Shown here: one piece after another, positions 1 through 12,500 of the stretch | How the letters are laid out: each line of letters begins with the position of its first letter | Numbering within the stretch: position 1 is the first letter of the stretch | Origin: Protula sp. h YS-2021 | Lineage: Eukaryota > Annelida > Polychaeta > Sabellida > Serpulidae | Direction: 5' to 3' | DNA: 64,000 nucleotides | Assembly: GCA_949752745.1 (NCBI GenBank) | Contig: OX457034.1 | Coordinates: forward strand, 32,531,544-32,595,543 | Position numbers and translations under genes: made by a program | Notes under the pieces: generated by a model | What the model saw: the letters and a program-made list of their open reading frames with translations, nothing else | Database searches by the model: none | Told to the model about the DNA's origin: nothing

Positions 1-355
1 AAAGGAATGTATGTATACCTTTAGTAAAATTTGAACTTTATTTCTGGATACAAGCAATCGGTAGCTTCAACAAGTATCAACAGAAACAAATCACCAGAAA
101 ACATTGATGTAAAAATTCAAAGGTCCAGTACATAATACGGCATATCCTCGTCTCGGACATTTGTCGTTGTCATGTATCTGCGCCGTATGTCGAATTATGC
201 TGACACAGTTGACGCCCCACTCTAGCGCTATTACTCTTATATTTATGACTTCCTTAAAATCTAAGCGGTTATTGTTGCAAGATCAAAGATTTCAATTTAG
301 TTCGTTCGTTGCATAGACTGCACATCCTAGCTTTTATTTTAGTGTTAATGCATGT

Positions 356-378
356 TTAACTGGCCAGTCGTTAACTGG
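356..378. other. Palindrome ACTGGCCAGT between two TTAACTGG direct repeats
   Basis: ACTGGCCAGT (359-368) is a perfect 10-bp palindrome. TTAACTGG occurs at 356-363 and again at 371-378. The cluster is unchanged in the units I compared and lies about 135 bp upstream of the unit position used by the inserts. It could form a small hairpin or be a binding site; no function can be claimed. Confidence 0.6.
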
Positions 379-1044
379 TCAACCGTCAATGATGGATAAT
401 GGATTTACAGACATATCTTGTTATATTTTCCATGTTGATCAAACCAACACAGGTTAAACAAGACCCAAACAGTCTGAGAAATCTGATAGATTCACAGCAG
501 GTTATATACAAATAGTGAAAATGGTTAATTTGGTGGATACGTTAAATTTTGAAAGTGGAATATCTTTAAAAGTATTGGCGATAGAGAGACGGGAATTTGA
601 CGAGATGATATGGCGAATATGAATTATGTATGATCCAGTAGTGTTTTTAGGCCATTCTGAGCCCTTTAAATTGCACTTTTACAAAGGCAAAGTTTTCTAC
701 AGGCGAGTGTTAAATGAATGGTTTTAAGAACAGCGAGATAGTTTTTTTATAAATAGATTTGTCTATTTCTTAGTGATTGGATGAATGATCAGATCAGTCC
801 TGGAAAAAACTTCACAATAACTATGTAACTGTTTGATATATTTTTTTAAAGTTAACCTTTGTAACCATATACATCCTTCATGTTACCAGTTACCAATACA
901 AATATATGTAATGTAAGAAGCTACTAAATTTCAACTTACAATTTAGATGTTTTCAGCATTTTATTTACAGTAGACTTTGTAAACCTAAATAATTAAAATG
1001 TACTTCTATTTCCAGCCGAGTGTGAGATGTGAGAAATAATTCTG

Positions 1045-1222
1045 GGGTTACGGTATATACCGCCAACAACTGGAAAAATAAAAATAAATCAAGGGGTAAT
1101 GTCATTGAATGTGTGATTTGTTTTAAGAACTACAAAAAGATGTATGTATTCCATAGGTAAAAATTGTAATTTATTTCTGCATACAAACAATATGTATTTG
1201 CACCAATTATCAACTCTAAAGA
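1045..1222 (+). repeat. Internal subrepeat A of the satellite unit
   Basis: This segment resembles the adjacent segment 1223-1395. From TCATTGAATGTGTGAT (1102) to 1222 it aligns without gaps to 1275-1395 at an offset of 173, with about 89 of 121 bases identical by eye count. The upstream part (GGTATATACCGCC against CATATACCACCGAC) aligns at an offset of about 183, implying a roughly 10-bp indel. The pair recurs in every unit of the array. It suggests an old tandem duplication inside the ancestral monomer. Confidence 0.8.
1051..1062. other. Perfect 12-bp palindrome CGGTATATACCG, once per satellite unit
   Basis: CGGTATATACCG equals its own reverse complement. It recurs every unit, for example at 2357 and 11508. 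It has the form of a possible dimeric-protein binding site, but no function can be shown from the sequence. Confidence 0.7.
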
Positions 1223-1395
1223 AATCAGGTATTACACATATACCACCGACAAAAATGAAAATCCTGTGACTTTCTCAGTGAATTTGTGATATGGTTCAAG
1301 AGTTAGAAAGGAATGTATGTATACCTTTAGTAAAATTTGAACTTTATTTCTGGATACAAGCAATCGGTAGCTTCAACAAGTATCAACAGAAACAA
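1223..1395 (+). repeat. Internal subrepeat B of the satellite unit (crosses the chosen unit boundary)
   Basis: Diverged partner of subrepeat A, beginning at AATCAGGTATTACACATA. Shared blocks include TGTATGTAT (1141 and 1314) and TTATTTCTG (1171 and 1344). The 12-bp palindrome of subrepeat A is decayed here. Because the same pair is found in all units at high identity, this divergence predates amplification of the 1306-bp unit. Confidence 0.78.
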
Positions 1396-3917
1396 ATCAC
1401 CAGAAAATATTGATGTAAAAATTCAAAGGTCCAGTACATAATACGGCATATCCTCGTCTCGGACATTTGTCGTTGTCATGTATCTGCGCCGTATGTCGAA
1501 TTATGCTGACACAGTTGACGCCCCACTCTAGCGCTATTACTCTTATATTTATGACTTCCTTAAAATCTAAGCGGTTATTGTTGCAAGATCAAAGATTTCA
1601 ATTTAGTTCGTTCGTTGCATAGACTGCACATCCTAGCTTTTATTTTAGTGTTAATGCATGTTTAACTGGCCAGTCGTTAACTGGTCAACCGTCAATGATG
1701 GATAATGGATTTACAGACATGTCTTGTTATATTTTCCATGTTGATCAAACCAACACAGGTTAAACAAGACCCAAACAGTCTGAGAAATCTGATAGATTCA
1801 CAGCAGGTTATATACAAATAGTGAAAATGGTTAATTTGGTGGATACGTTAAATTTTGAAAGTGGAATATCTTTAAAAGTATTGGCGATAGAGAGACGGGA
1901 ATTTGACGAGGTGATATGGCGAATATGAATTATGTATGATCCAGTAGTGTTTTTAGGCCATTCTGAGCCCTTTAAATTGCACTTTTACAAAGGCAAAGTT
2001 TTCTACAGGCGAGTGTTAAATGAATGGTTTTAAGAACAGCGAGATAGTTTTTTTATAAATAGATTTGTCTATTTCTTAGTGATTGGATGAATGATCAGAT
2101 CAGTCCTGGAAAAAACTTCACAATAACTATGTAACTGTTTGATATATTTTTTTAAAGTAAACCTTTGTAACCATATACATCCTTCATGTTACCAGTTACC
2201 AATACAAATATATGTAATGTAAGAAGCTACTAAATTTCAACTTACAATTTAGATGTTTTCAGCATTTTATTTACAGTAGACTTTGTAAACCTAAATAATT
2301 AAAATGTACTTCTATTTCCAGCCGAGTGTGAGATGTGAGAAATAATTCTGGGGTTACGGTATATACCGCCAACAACTGGAAAAATAAAAATAAATCAAGG
2401 GGTAATGTCATTGAATGTGTGATTTGTTTTAAGAACTACAAAAAGATGTATGTATTCCATAGGTAAAAATTGTAATTTATTTCTGCATACAAACAATATG
2501 TATTTGCACCAATTATCAACTCTAAAGAAATCAGGTATTACACATATACCACCGACAAAAATGAAAATCCTGTGACTTTCTCAGTGAATTTGTGATATGG
2601 TTCAAGAGTTAGAAAGGAATGTATGTATACCTTTAGTAAAATTTGAACTTTATTTCTGGATACAAGCAATCGGTAGCTTCAACAAGTATCAACAGAAACA
2701 AATCACCAGAAAACATTGATGTAAAAATTCAAAGGTCCAGTACATAATACGGCATATCCTCGTCTCGGACATTTGTCGTTGTCATGTATCTGCGCCGTAT
2801 GTCGAATTATGCTGACACAGTTGACGCCCCACTCTAGCGCTATTACTCTTATATTTATGACTTCCTTAAAATCTAAGCGGTTATTGTTGCAAGATCAAAG
2901 ATTTCAATTTAGTTCGTTCGTTGCATAGACTGCACATCCTAGCTTTTATTTTAGTGTTAATGCATGTTTAACTGGCCAGTCGTTAACTGGTCAACCGTCA
3001 ATGATGGATAATGGATTTACAGACATGTCTTGTTATATTTTCCATGTTGATCAAACCAACACAGGTTAAACAAGACCCAAACAGTCTGAGAAATCTGATA
3101 GATTCACAGCAGGTTATATACAAATAGTGAAAATGGTTAATTTGGTGGATACGTTAAATTTTGAAAGTGGAATATCTTTAAAAGTATTGGCGATAGAGAG
3201 ACGGGAATTTGACGAGGTGATATGGCGAATATGAATTATGTATGATCCAGTAGTGTTTTTAGGCCATTCTGAGCCCTTTAAATTGCACTTTTACAAAGGC
3301 AAAGTTTTCTACAGGCGAGTGTTAAATGAATGGTTTTAAGAACAGCGAGATAGTTTTTTTATAAATAGATTTGTCTATTTCTTAGTGATTGGATGAATGA
3401 TCAGATCAGTCCTGGAAAAAACTTCACAATAACTATGTAACTGTTTGATATATTTTTTTAAAGTAAACCTTTTAACCATATACATCCTTCATGTTACCAG
3501 TTACCAATACAAATATATGTAATGTAAGAAGCTACTAAATTTCAACTTACAATTTAGATGTTTTCAGCATTTTATTTACAGTAGACTTTGTAAACCTAAA
3601 TAATTAAAATGTACTTCTATTTCCAGCCGAGTGTGAGATGTGAGAAATAATTCTGGGGTTACGGTATATACCGCCAACAACTGGAAAAATAAAAATAAAT
3701 CAAGGGGTAATGTCATTGAATGTGTGATTTGTTTTAAGAACTACAAAAAGATGTATGTATTCCATAGGTAAAAATTGTAATTTATTTCTGCATACAAACA
3801 ATATGTATTTGCACCAATTATCAACTCTAAAGAAATCAGGTATTACACATATACCACCGACAAAAATGAAAATCCTGTGACTTTCTCAGTGAATTTGTGA
3901 TATGGTTCAAGAGTTAG

Positions 3918-6530
3918 AAAGGAATGTATGTATACCTTTAGTAAAATTTGAACTTTATTTCTGGATACAAGCAATCGGTAGCTTCAACAAGTATCAACAG
4001 AAACAAATCACCAGAAAACATTGATGTAAAAATTCAAAGGTCCAGTACATAATACGGCATATCCTCGTCTCGGACATTTGTCGTTGTCATGTATCTGCGC
4101 CGTATGTCGAATTATGCTGACACAGTTGACGCCCCACTCTAGCGCTATTACTCTTATATTTATGACTTCCTTAAAATCTAAGCGGTTATTGTTGCAAGAT
4201 CAAAGATTTCAATTTAGTTCGTTCGTTGCATAGACTGCACATCCTAGCTTTTATTTTAGTGTTAATGCATGTTTAACTGGCCAGTCGTTAACTGGTCAAC
4301 CGTCAATGATGGATAATGGATTTACAGACATGTCTTGTTATATTTTCCATGTTGATCAAACCAACACAGGTTAAACAAGACCCAAACAGTCTGAGAAATC
4401 TGATAGATTCACAGCAGGTTATATACAAATAGTGAAAATGGTTAATTTGGTGGATACGTTAAATTTTGAAAGTGGAATATCTTTAAAAGTATTGGCGATA
4501 GAGAGACGGGAATTTGACGAGGTGATATGGCGAATATGAATTATGTATGATCCAGTAGTGTTTTAGGCCATTCTGAGCCCTTTAAATTGCACTTTTACAA
4601 AGGCAAAGTTTTCTACAGGCGAGTGTTAAATGAATGGTTTTAAGAACAGCGAGATAGTTTTTTTATAAATAGATTTGTCTATTTCTTAGTGATTGGATGA
4701 ATGATCAGATCAGTCCTGGAAAAAACTTCACAATAACTATGTAACTGTTTGATATATTTTTTTAAAGTAAACCTTTGTAACCATATACATCCTTCATGTT
4801 ACCAGTTACCAATACAAATATATGTAATGTAAGAAGCTACTAAATTTCAACTTACAATTTAGATGTTTTCAGCATTTTATTTACAGTAGACTTTGTAAAC
4901 CTAAATAATTAAAATGTACTTCTATTTCCAGCCGAGTGTGAGATGTGAGAAATAATTCTGGGGTTACGGTATATACCGCCAACAACTGGAAAAATAAAAA
5001 TAAATCAAGGGGTAATGTCATTGAATGTGTGATTTGTTTTAAGAACTACAAAAAGATGTATGTATTCCATAGGTAAAAATTGTAATTTATTTCTGCATAC
5101 AAACAATATGTATTTGCACCAATTATCAAATTCTAAAGAAATCAGGTATAACACATATACCACCGACAAAAATGAAAATCCTGTGACTTTCTCAGTGAAT
5201 TTGTGATATGGTTCAAGAGTTAGAAAGGAATGTATGTATACCTTTAGTAAAATTTGAACTTTATTTCTGGATACAAGCAATCGGTAGCTTCAACAAGTAT
5301 CAACAGAAACAAATCACCAGAAAACATTGATGTAAAAATTCAAAGGTCCAGTACATAATACGGCATATCCTCGTCTCGGACATTTGTCGTTGTCATGTAT
5401 CTGCGCCGTATGTCGAATTATGCTGACACAGTTGACGCCCCACTCTAGCGCTATTACTCTTATATTTATGACTTCCTTAAAATCTAAGCGGTTATTGTTG
5501 CAAGATCAAAGATTTCAATTTAGTTCGTTCGTTGCATAGACTGCACATCCTAGCTTTTATTTTAGTGTTAATGCATGTTTAACTGGCCAGTCGTTAACTG
5601 GTCAACCGTCAATGATGGATAATGGATTTACAGACATGTCTTGTTATATTTTCCATGTTGATCAAACCAACACAGGTTAAACAAGACCCAAACAGTCTGA
5701 GAAATCTGATAGATTCACAGCAGGTTATATACAAATAGTGAAAATGGTTAATTTGGTGGATACGTTAAATTTTGAAAGTGGAATATCTTTAAAAGTATTG
5801 GCGATAGAGAGACGGGAATTTGACGAGGTGATATGGCGAATATGAATTATGTATGATCCAGTAGTGTTTTTAGGCCATTCTGAGCCCTTTAAATTGCACT
5901 TTTACAAAGGCAAAGTTTTCTACAGGCGAGTGTTAAATGAATGGTTTTAAGAACAGCGAGATAGTTTTTTTATAAATAGATTTGTCTATTTCTTAGTGAT
6001 TGGATGAATGATCAGATCAGTCCTGGAAAAAACTTCACAATAACTATGTAACTGTTTGATATATTTTTTTAAAGTAAACCTTTGTAACCATATACATCCT
6101 TCATGTTACCAGTTACCAATACAAATATATGTAATGTAAGAAGCTACTAAATTTCAACTTACAATTTAGATGTTTTCAGCATTTTATTTACAGTAGACTT
6201 TGTAAACCTAAATAATTAAAATGTACTTCTATTTCCAGCCGAGTGTGAGATGTGAGAAATAATTCTGGGGTTACGGTATATACCGCCAACAACTGGAAAA
6301 ATAAAAATAAATCAAGGGGTAATGTCATTGAATGTGTGATTTGTTTTAAGAACTACAAAAAGATGTATGTATTCCATAGGTAAAAATTGTAATTTATTTC
6401 TGCATACAAACAATATGTATTTGCACCAATTATCAAATTCTAAAGAAATCAGGTATAACACATATACCACCGACAAAAATGAAAATCCTGTGACTTTCTC
6501 AGTGAATTTGTGATATGGTTCAAGAGTTAG
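3918..6530. repeat. Adjacent unit pair sharing private variants
   Basis: Units 3918 and 5224 both carry ATCAAATTCTAAAG, with one extra base, and GGTATAACAC, where all other units have ATCAACTCTAAAG and GGTATTACAC. The extra base removes a stop on the minus strand and opens a 91-codon frame in each (5005-5280 and 6312-6587), which I treat as non-coding. Sharing between neighbours points to local duplication by unequal exchange or conversion. Confidence 0.85.
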
Positions 6531-9500
6531 AAAGGAATGTATGTATACCTTTAGTAAAATTTGAACTTTATTTCTGGATACAAGCAATCGGTAGCTTCAA
6601 CAAGTATCAACAGAAACAAATCACCAGAAAACATTGATGTAAAAATTCAAAGGTCCAGTACATAATACGGCATATCCTCGTCTCGGACATTTGTCGTTGT
6701 CATGTATCTGCGCCGTATGTCGAATTATGCTGACACAGTTGACGCCCCACTCTAGCGCTATTACTCTTATATTTATGACTTCCTTAAAATCTAAGCGGTT
6801 ATTGTTGCAAGATCAAAGATTTCAATTTAGTTCGTTCGTTGCATAGACTGCACATCCTAGCTTTTATTTTAGTGTTAATGCATGTTTAACTGGCCAGTCG
6901 TTAACTGGTCAACCGTCAATGATGGATAATGGATTTACAGACATGTCTTGTTATATTTTCCATGTTGATCAAACCAACACAGGTTAAACAAGACCCAAAC
7001 AGTCTGAGAAATCTGATAGATTCACAGCAGGTTATATACAAATAGTGAAAATGGTTAATTTGGTGGATACGTTAAATTTTGAAAGTGGAATATCTTTAAA
7101 AGTATTGGCGATAGAGAGACGGGAATTTGACGAGGTGATATGGCGAATATGAATTATGTATGATCCAGTAGTGTTTTTAGGCCATTCTGAGCCCTTTAAA
7201 TTGCACTTTTACAAAGGCAAAGTTTTCTACAGGCGAGTGTTAAATGAATGGTTTTAAGAACAGCGAGATAGTTTTTTTATAAATAGATTTGTCTATTTCT
7301 TAGTGATTGGATGAATGATCAGATCAGTCCTGGAAAAAACTTCACAATAACTATGTAACTGTTTGATATATTTTTTTAAAGTAAACCTTTGTAACCATAT
7401 ACATCCTTCATGTTACCAGTTACCAATACAAATATATGTAATGTAAGAAGCTACTAAATTTCAACTTACAATTTAGATGTTTTCAGCATTTTATTTACAG
7501 TAGACTTTGTAAACCTAAATAATTAAAATGTACTTCTATTTCCAGCCGAGTGTGAGATGTGAGAAATAATTCTGGGGTTACGGTATATACCGCCAACAAC
7601 TGGAAAAATAAAAATAAATCAAGGGGTAATGTCATTGAATGTGTGATTTGTTTTAAGAACTACAAAAAGATGTATGTATTCCATAGGTAAAAATTGTAAT
7701 TTATTTCTGCATACAAACAATATGTATTTGCACCAATTATCAACTCTAAAGAAATCAGGTATTACACATATACCACCGACAAAAATGAAAATCCTGTGAC
7801 TTTCTCAGTGAATTTGTGATATGGTTCAAGAGTTAGAAAGGAATGTATGTATACCTTTAGTAAAATTTGAACTTTATTTCTGGATACAAGCAATCGGTAG
7901 CTTCAACAAGTATCAACAGAAACAAATCACCAGAAAACATTGATGTAAAAATTCAAAGGTCCAGTACATAATACGGCATATCCTCGTCTCGGACATTTGT
8001 CGTTGTCATGTATCTGCGCCGTATGTCGAATTATGCTGACACAGTTGACGCCCCACTCTAGCGCTATTACTCTTATATTTATGACTTCCTTAAAATCTAA
8101 GCGGTTATTGTTGCAAGATCAAAGATTTCAATTTAGTTCGTTCGTTGCATAGACTGCACATCCTAGCTTTTATTTTAGTGTTAATGCATGTTTAACTGGC
8201 CAGTCGTTAACTGGTCAACCGTCAATGATGGATAATGGATTTACAGACATGTCTTGTTATATTTTCCATGTTGATCAAACCAACACAGGTTAAACAAGAC
8301 CCAAACAGTCTGAGAAATCTGATAGATTCACAGCAGGTTATATACAAATAGTGAAAATGGTTAATTTGGTGGATACGTTAAATTTTGAAAGTGGAATATC
8401 TTTAAAAGTATTGGCGATAGAGAGACGGGAATTTGACGAGGTGATATGGCGAATATGAATTATGTATGATCCAGTAGTGTTTTAGGCCATTCTGAGCCCT
8501 TTAAATTGCACTTTTACAAAGGCAAAGTTTTCTACAGGCGAGTGTTAAATGAATGGTTTTAAGAACAGCGAGATAGTTTTTTTATAAATAGATTCGTCTA
8601 TTTCTTAGTGATTGGATGAATGATCAGATCAGTCCTGGAAAAAACTTCACAATAACTATGTAACTGTTTGATATATTTTTTTAAAGTAAACCTTTGTAAC
8701 CATATACATCCTTCATGTTACCAGTTACCAATACAAATATATGTAATGTAAGAAGCTACTAAATTTCAACTTACAATTTAGATGTTTTCAGCATTTTATT
8801 TACAGTAGACTTTGTAAACCTAAATAATTAAAATGTACTTCTATTTCCAGCCGAGTGTGAGATGTGAGAAATAATTCTGGGGTTACGGTATATACCGCCA
8901 ACAACTGGAAAAATAAAAATAAATCAAGGGGTAATGTCATTGAATGTGTGATTTGTTTTAAGAACTACAAAAAGATGTATGTATTCCATAGGTAAAAATT
9001 GTAATTTATTTCTGCATACAAACAATATGTATTTGCACCAATTATCAACTCTAAAGAAATCAGGTATTACACATATACCACCGACAAAAATGAAAATCCT
9101 GTGACTTTCTCAGTGAATTTGTGATATGGTTCAAGAGTTAGAAAGGAATGTATGTATACCTTTAGTAAAATTTGAACTTTATTTCTGGATACAAGCAATC
9201 GGTAGCTTCAACAAGTATCAACAGAAACAAATCACCAGAAAACATTGATGTAAAAATTCAAAGGTCCAGTACATAATACGGCATATCCTCGTCTCGGACA
9301 TTTGTCGTTGTCATGTATCTGCGCCGTATGTCGAATTATGCTGACACAGTTGACGCCCCACTCTAGCGCTATTACTCTTATATTTATGACTTCCTTAAAA
9401 TCTAAGCGGTTATTGTTGCAAGATCAAAGATTTCAATTTAGTTCGTTCGTTGCATAGACTGCACATCCTAGCTTTTATTTTAGTGTTAATGCATGTTTAA

Positions 9501-12500
9501 CTGGCCAGTCGTTAACTGGTCAACCGTCAATGATGGATAATGGATTTACAGACATGTCTTGTTATATTTTCCATGTTGATCAAACCAACACAGGTTAAAC
9601 AAGACCCAAACAGTCTGAGAAATCTGATAGATTCACAGCAGGTTATATACAAATAGTGAAAATGGTTAATTTGGTGGATACGTTAAATTTTGAAAGTGGA
9701 ATATCTTTAAAAGTATTGGCGATAGAGAGACGGGAATTTGACGAGGTGATATGGCGAATATGAATTATGTATGATCCAGTAGTGTTTTTAGGCCATTCTG
9801 AGCCCTTTAAATTGCACTTTTACAAAGGCAAAGTTTTCTACAGGCGAGTGTTAAATGAATGGTTTTAAGAACAGCGAGATAGTTTTTTTATAAATAGATT
9901 TGTCTATTTCTTAGTGATTGGATGAATGATCAGATCAGTCCTGGAAAAAACTTCACAATAACTATGTAACTGTTTGATATATTTTTTTAAAGTAAACCTT
10001 TGTAACCATATACATCCTTCATGTTACCAGTTACCAATACAAATATATGTAATGTAAGAAGCTACTAAATTTCAACTTACAATTTAGATGTTTTCAGCAT
10101 TTTATTTACAGTAGACTTTGTAAACCTAAATAATTAAAATGTACTTCTATTTCCAGCCGAGTGTGAGATGTGAGAAATAATTCTGGGGTTACGGTATATA
10201 CCGCCAACAACTGGAAAAATAAAAATAAATCAAGGGGTAATGTCATTGAATGTGTGATTTGTTTTAAGAACTACAAAAAGATGTATGTATTCCATAGGTA
10301 AAAATTGTAATTTATTTCTGCATACAAACAATATGTATTTGCACCAATTATCAACTCTAAAGAAATCAGGTATTACACATATACCACCGACAAAAATGAA
10401 AATCCTGTGACTTTCTCAGTGAATTTGTGATATGGTTCAAGAGTTAGAAAGGAATGTATGTATACCTTTAGTAAAATTTGAACTTTATTTCTGGATACAA
10501 GCAATCGGTAGCTTCAACAAGTATCAACAGAAACAAATCACCAGAAAACATTGATGTAAAAATTCAAAGGTCCAGTACATAATACGGCATATCCTCGTCT
10601 CGGACATTTGTCGTTGTCATGTATCTGCGCCGTATGTCGAATTATGCTGACACAGTTGACGCCCCACTCTAGCGCTATTACTCTTATATTTATGACTTCC
10701 TTAAAATCTAAGCGGTTATTGTTGCAAGATCAAAGATTTCAATTTAGTTCGTTCGTTGCATAGACTGCACATCCTAGCTTTTATTTTAGTGTTAATGCAT
10801 GTTTAACTGGCCAGTCGTTAACTGGTCAACCGTCAATGATGGATAATGGATTTACAGACATGTCTTGTTATATTTTCCATGTTGATCAAACCAACACAGG
10901 TTAAACAAGACCCAAACAGTCTGAGAAATCTGATAGATTCACAGCAGGTTATATACAAATAGTGAAAATGGTTAATTTGGTGGATACGTTAAATTTTGAA
11001 AGTGGAATATCTTTAAAAGTATTGGCGATAGAGAGACGGGAATTTGACGAGGTGATATGGCGAATATGAATTATGTATGATTCAGTAGTGTTTTTAGGCC
11101 ATTCTGAGCCCTTTAAATTGCACTTTTACAAAGGCAAAGTTTTCTACAGGCGAGTGTTAAATGAATGGTTTTAAGAACAGCGAGATAGTTTTTTTTATAA
11201 ATAGATTTGTCTATTTCTTAGTGATTGGATGAATGATCAGATCAGTCCTGGAAAAAACTTCACAATAACTATGTAACTGTTTGATATATTTTTTTAAAGT
11301 AAACCTTTGTAACCATATACATCCTTCATGTTACCAGTTACCAATACAAATATATGTAATGTAAGAAGCTACTAAATTTCAACTTACAATTTAGATGTTT
11401 TCAGCATTTTATTTACAGTAGACTTTGTAAACCTAAATAATTAAAATGTACTTCTATTTCCAGCCGAGTGTGAGATGTGAGAAATAATTCTGGGGTTACG
11501 GTATATACCGCCAACAACTGGAAAAATAAAAATAAATCAAGGGGTAATGTCATTGAATGTGTGATTTGTTTTAAGAACTACAAAAAGATGTATGTATTCC
11601 ATAGGTAAAAATTGTAATTTATTTCTGCATACAAACAATATGTATTTGCACCAATTATCAACTCTAAAGAAATCAGGTATTACACATATACCACCGACAA
11701 AAATGAAAATCCTGTGACTTTCTCAGTGAATTTGTGATATGGTTCAAGAGTTAGAAAGGAATGTATGTATACCTTTAGTAAAATTTGAACTTTATTTCTG
11801 GATACAAGCAATCGGTAGCTTCAACAAGTATCAACAGAAACAAATCACCAGAAAACATTGATGTAAAAATTCAAAGGTCCAGTACATAATACGGCATATC
11901 CTCGTCTCGGACATTTGTCGTTGTCATGTATCTGCGCCGTATGTCGAATTATGCTGACACAGTTGACGCCCCACTCTAGCGCTATTACTCTTATATTTAT
12001 GACTTCCTTAAAATCTAAGCGGTTATTGTTGCAAGATCAAAGATTTCAATTTAGTTCGTTCGTTGCATAGACTGCACATCCTAGCTTTTATTTTAGTGTT
12101 AATGCATGTTTAACTGGCCAGTCGTTAACTGGTCAACCGTCAATGATGGATAATGGATTTACAGACATGTCTTGTTATATTTTCCATGTTGATCAAACCA
12201 ACACAGGTTAAACAAGACCCAAACAGTCTGAGAAATCTGATAGATTCACAGCAGGTTATATACAAATAGTGAAAATGGTTAATTTGGTGGATACGTTAAA
12301 TTTTGAAAGTGGAATATCTTTAAAAGTATTGGCGATAGAGAGACGGGAATTTGACGAGGTGATATGGCGAATATGAATTATGTATGATCCAGTAGTGTTT
12401 TTAGGCCATTCTGAGCCCTTTAAATTGCACTTTTACAAAGGCAAAGTTTTCTACAGGCGAGTGTTAAATGAATGGTTTTAAGAACAGCGAGATAGTTTTT

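Larger units (their letters stand above)
1..1306. repeat. Reference satellite unit (anatomy of one monomer)
   Basis: This unit is described once to stand for all copies. Landmarks by position: a motif AGTTGACGCC at 207 that also occurs in the inserted SINE-like element; a 10-bp palindrome ACTGGCCAGT at 359-368, flanked by two TTAACTGG direct repeats; the point after 511 where the inserts interrupt two other copies; TGATCAGATCAGTCC at about 786; a 12-bp palindrome CGGTATATACCG at 1051-1062; and a diverged internal direct repeat starting near 1045 and crossing into the next unit. The rest is AT-rich with homopolymer A and T runs. I recognise no coding, tRNA or rRNA sequence in it. Private variants of this copy include GAGATGATA and AAAGTTAACC (others have AAAGTAAACC). 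Confidence 0.9.

Noticed and set aside
575..595. CENP-B box (CGATAGAGAGACGGGA)
   Set aside because: The CGGG half and the central A fit, but the required TTCG half is absent.
5005..5280. 91-codon minus-strand open frame (also at 6312-6587)
   Set aside because: Opened only by a one-base insertion in two satellite units; the other units have it broken. No recognisable protein features.
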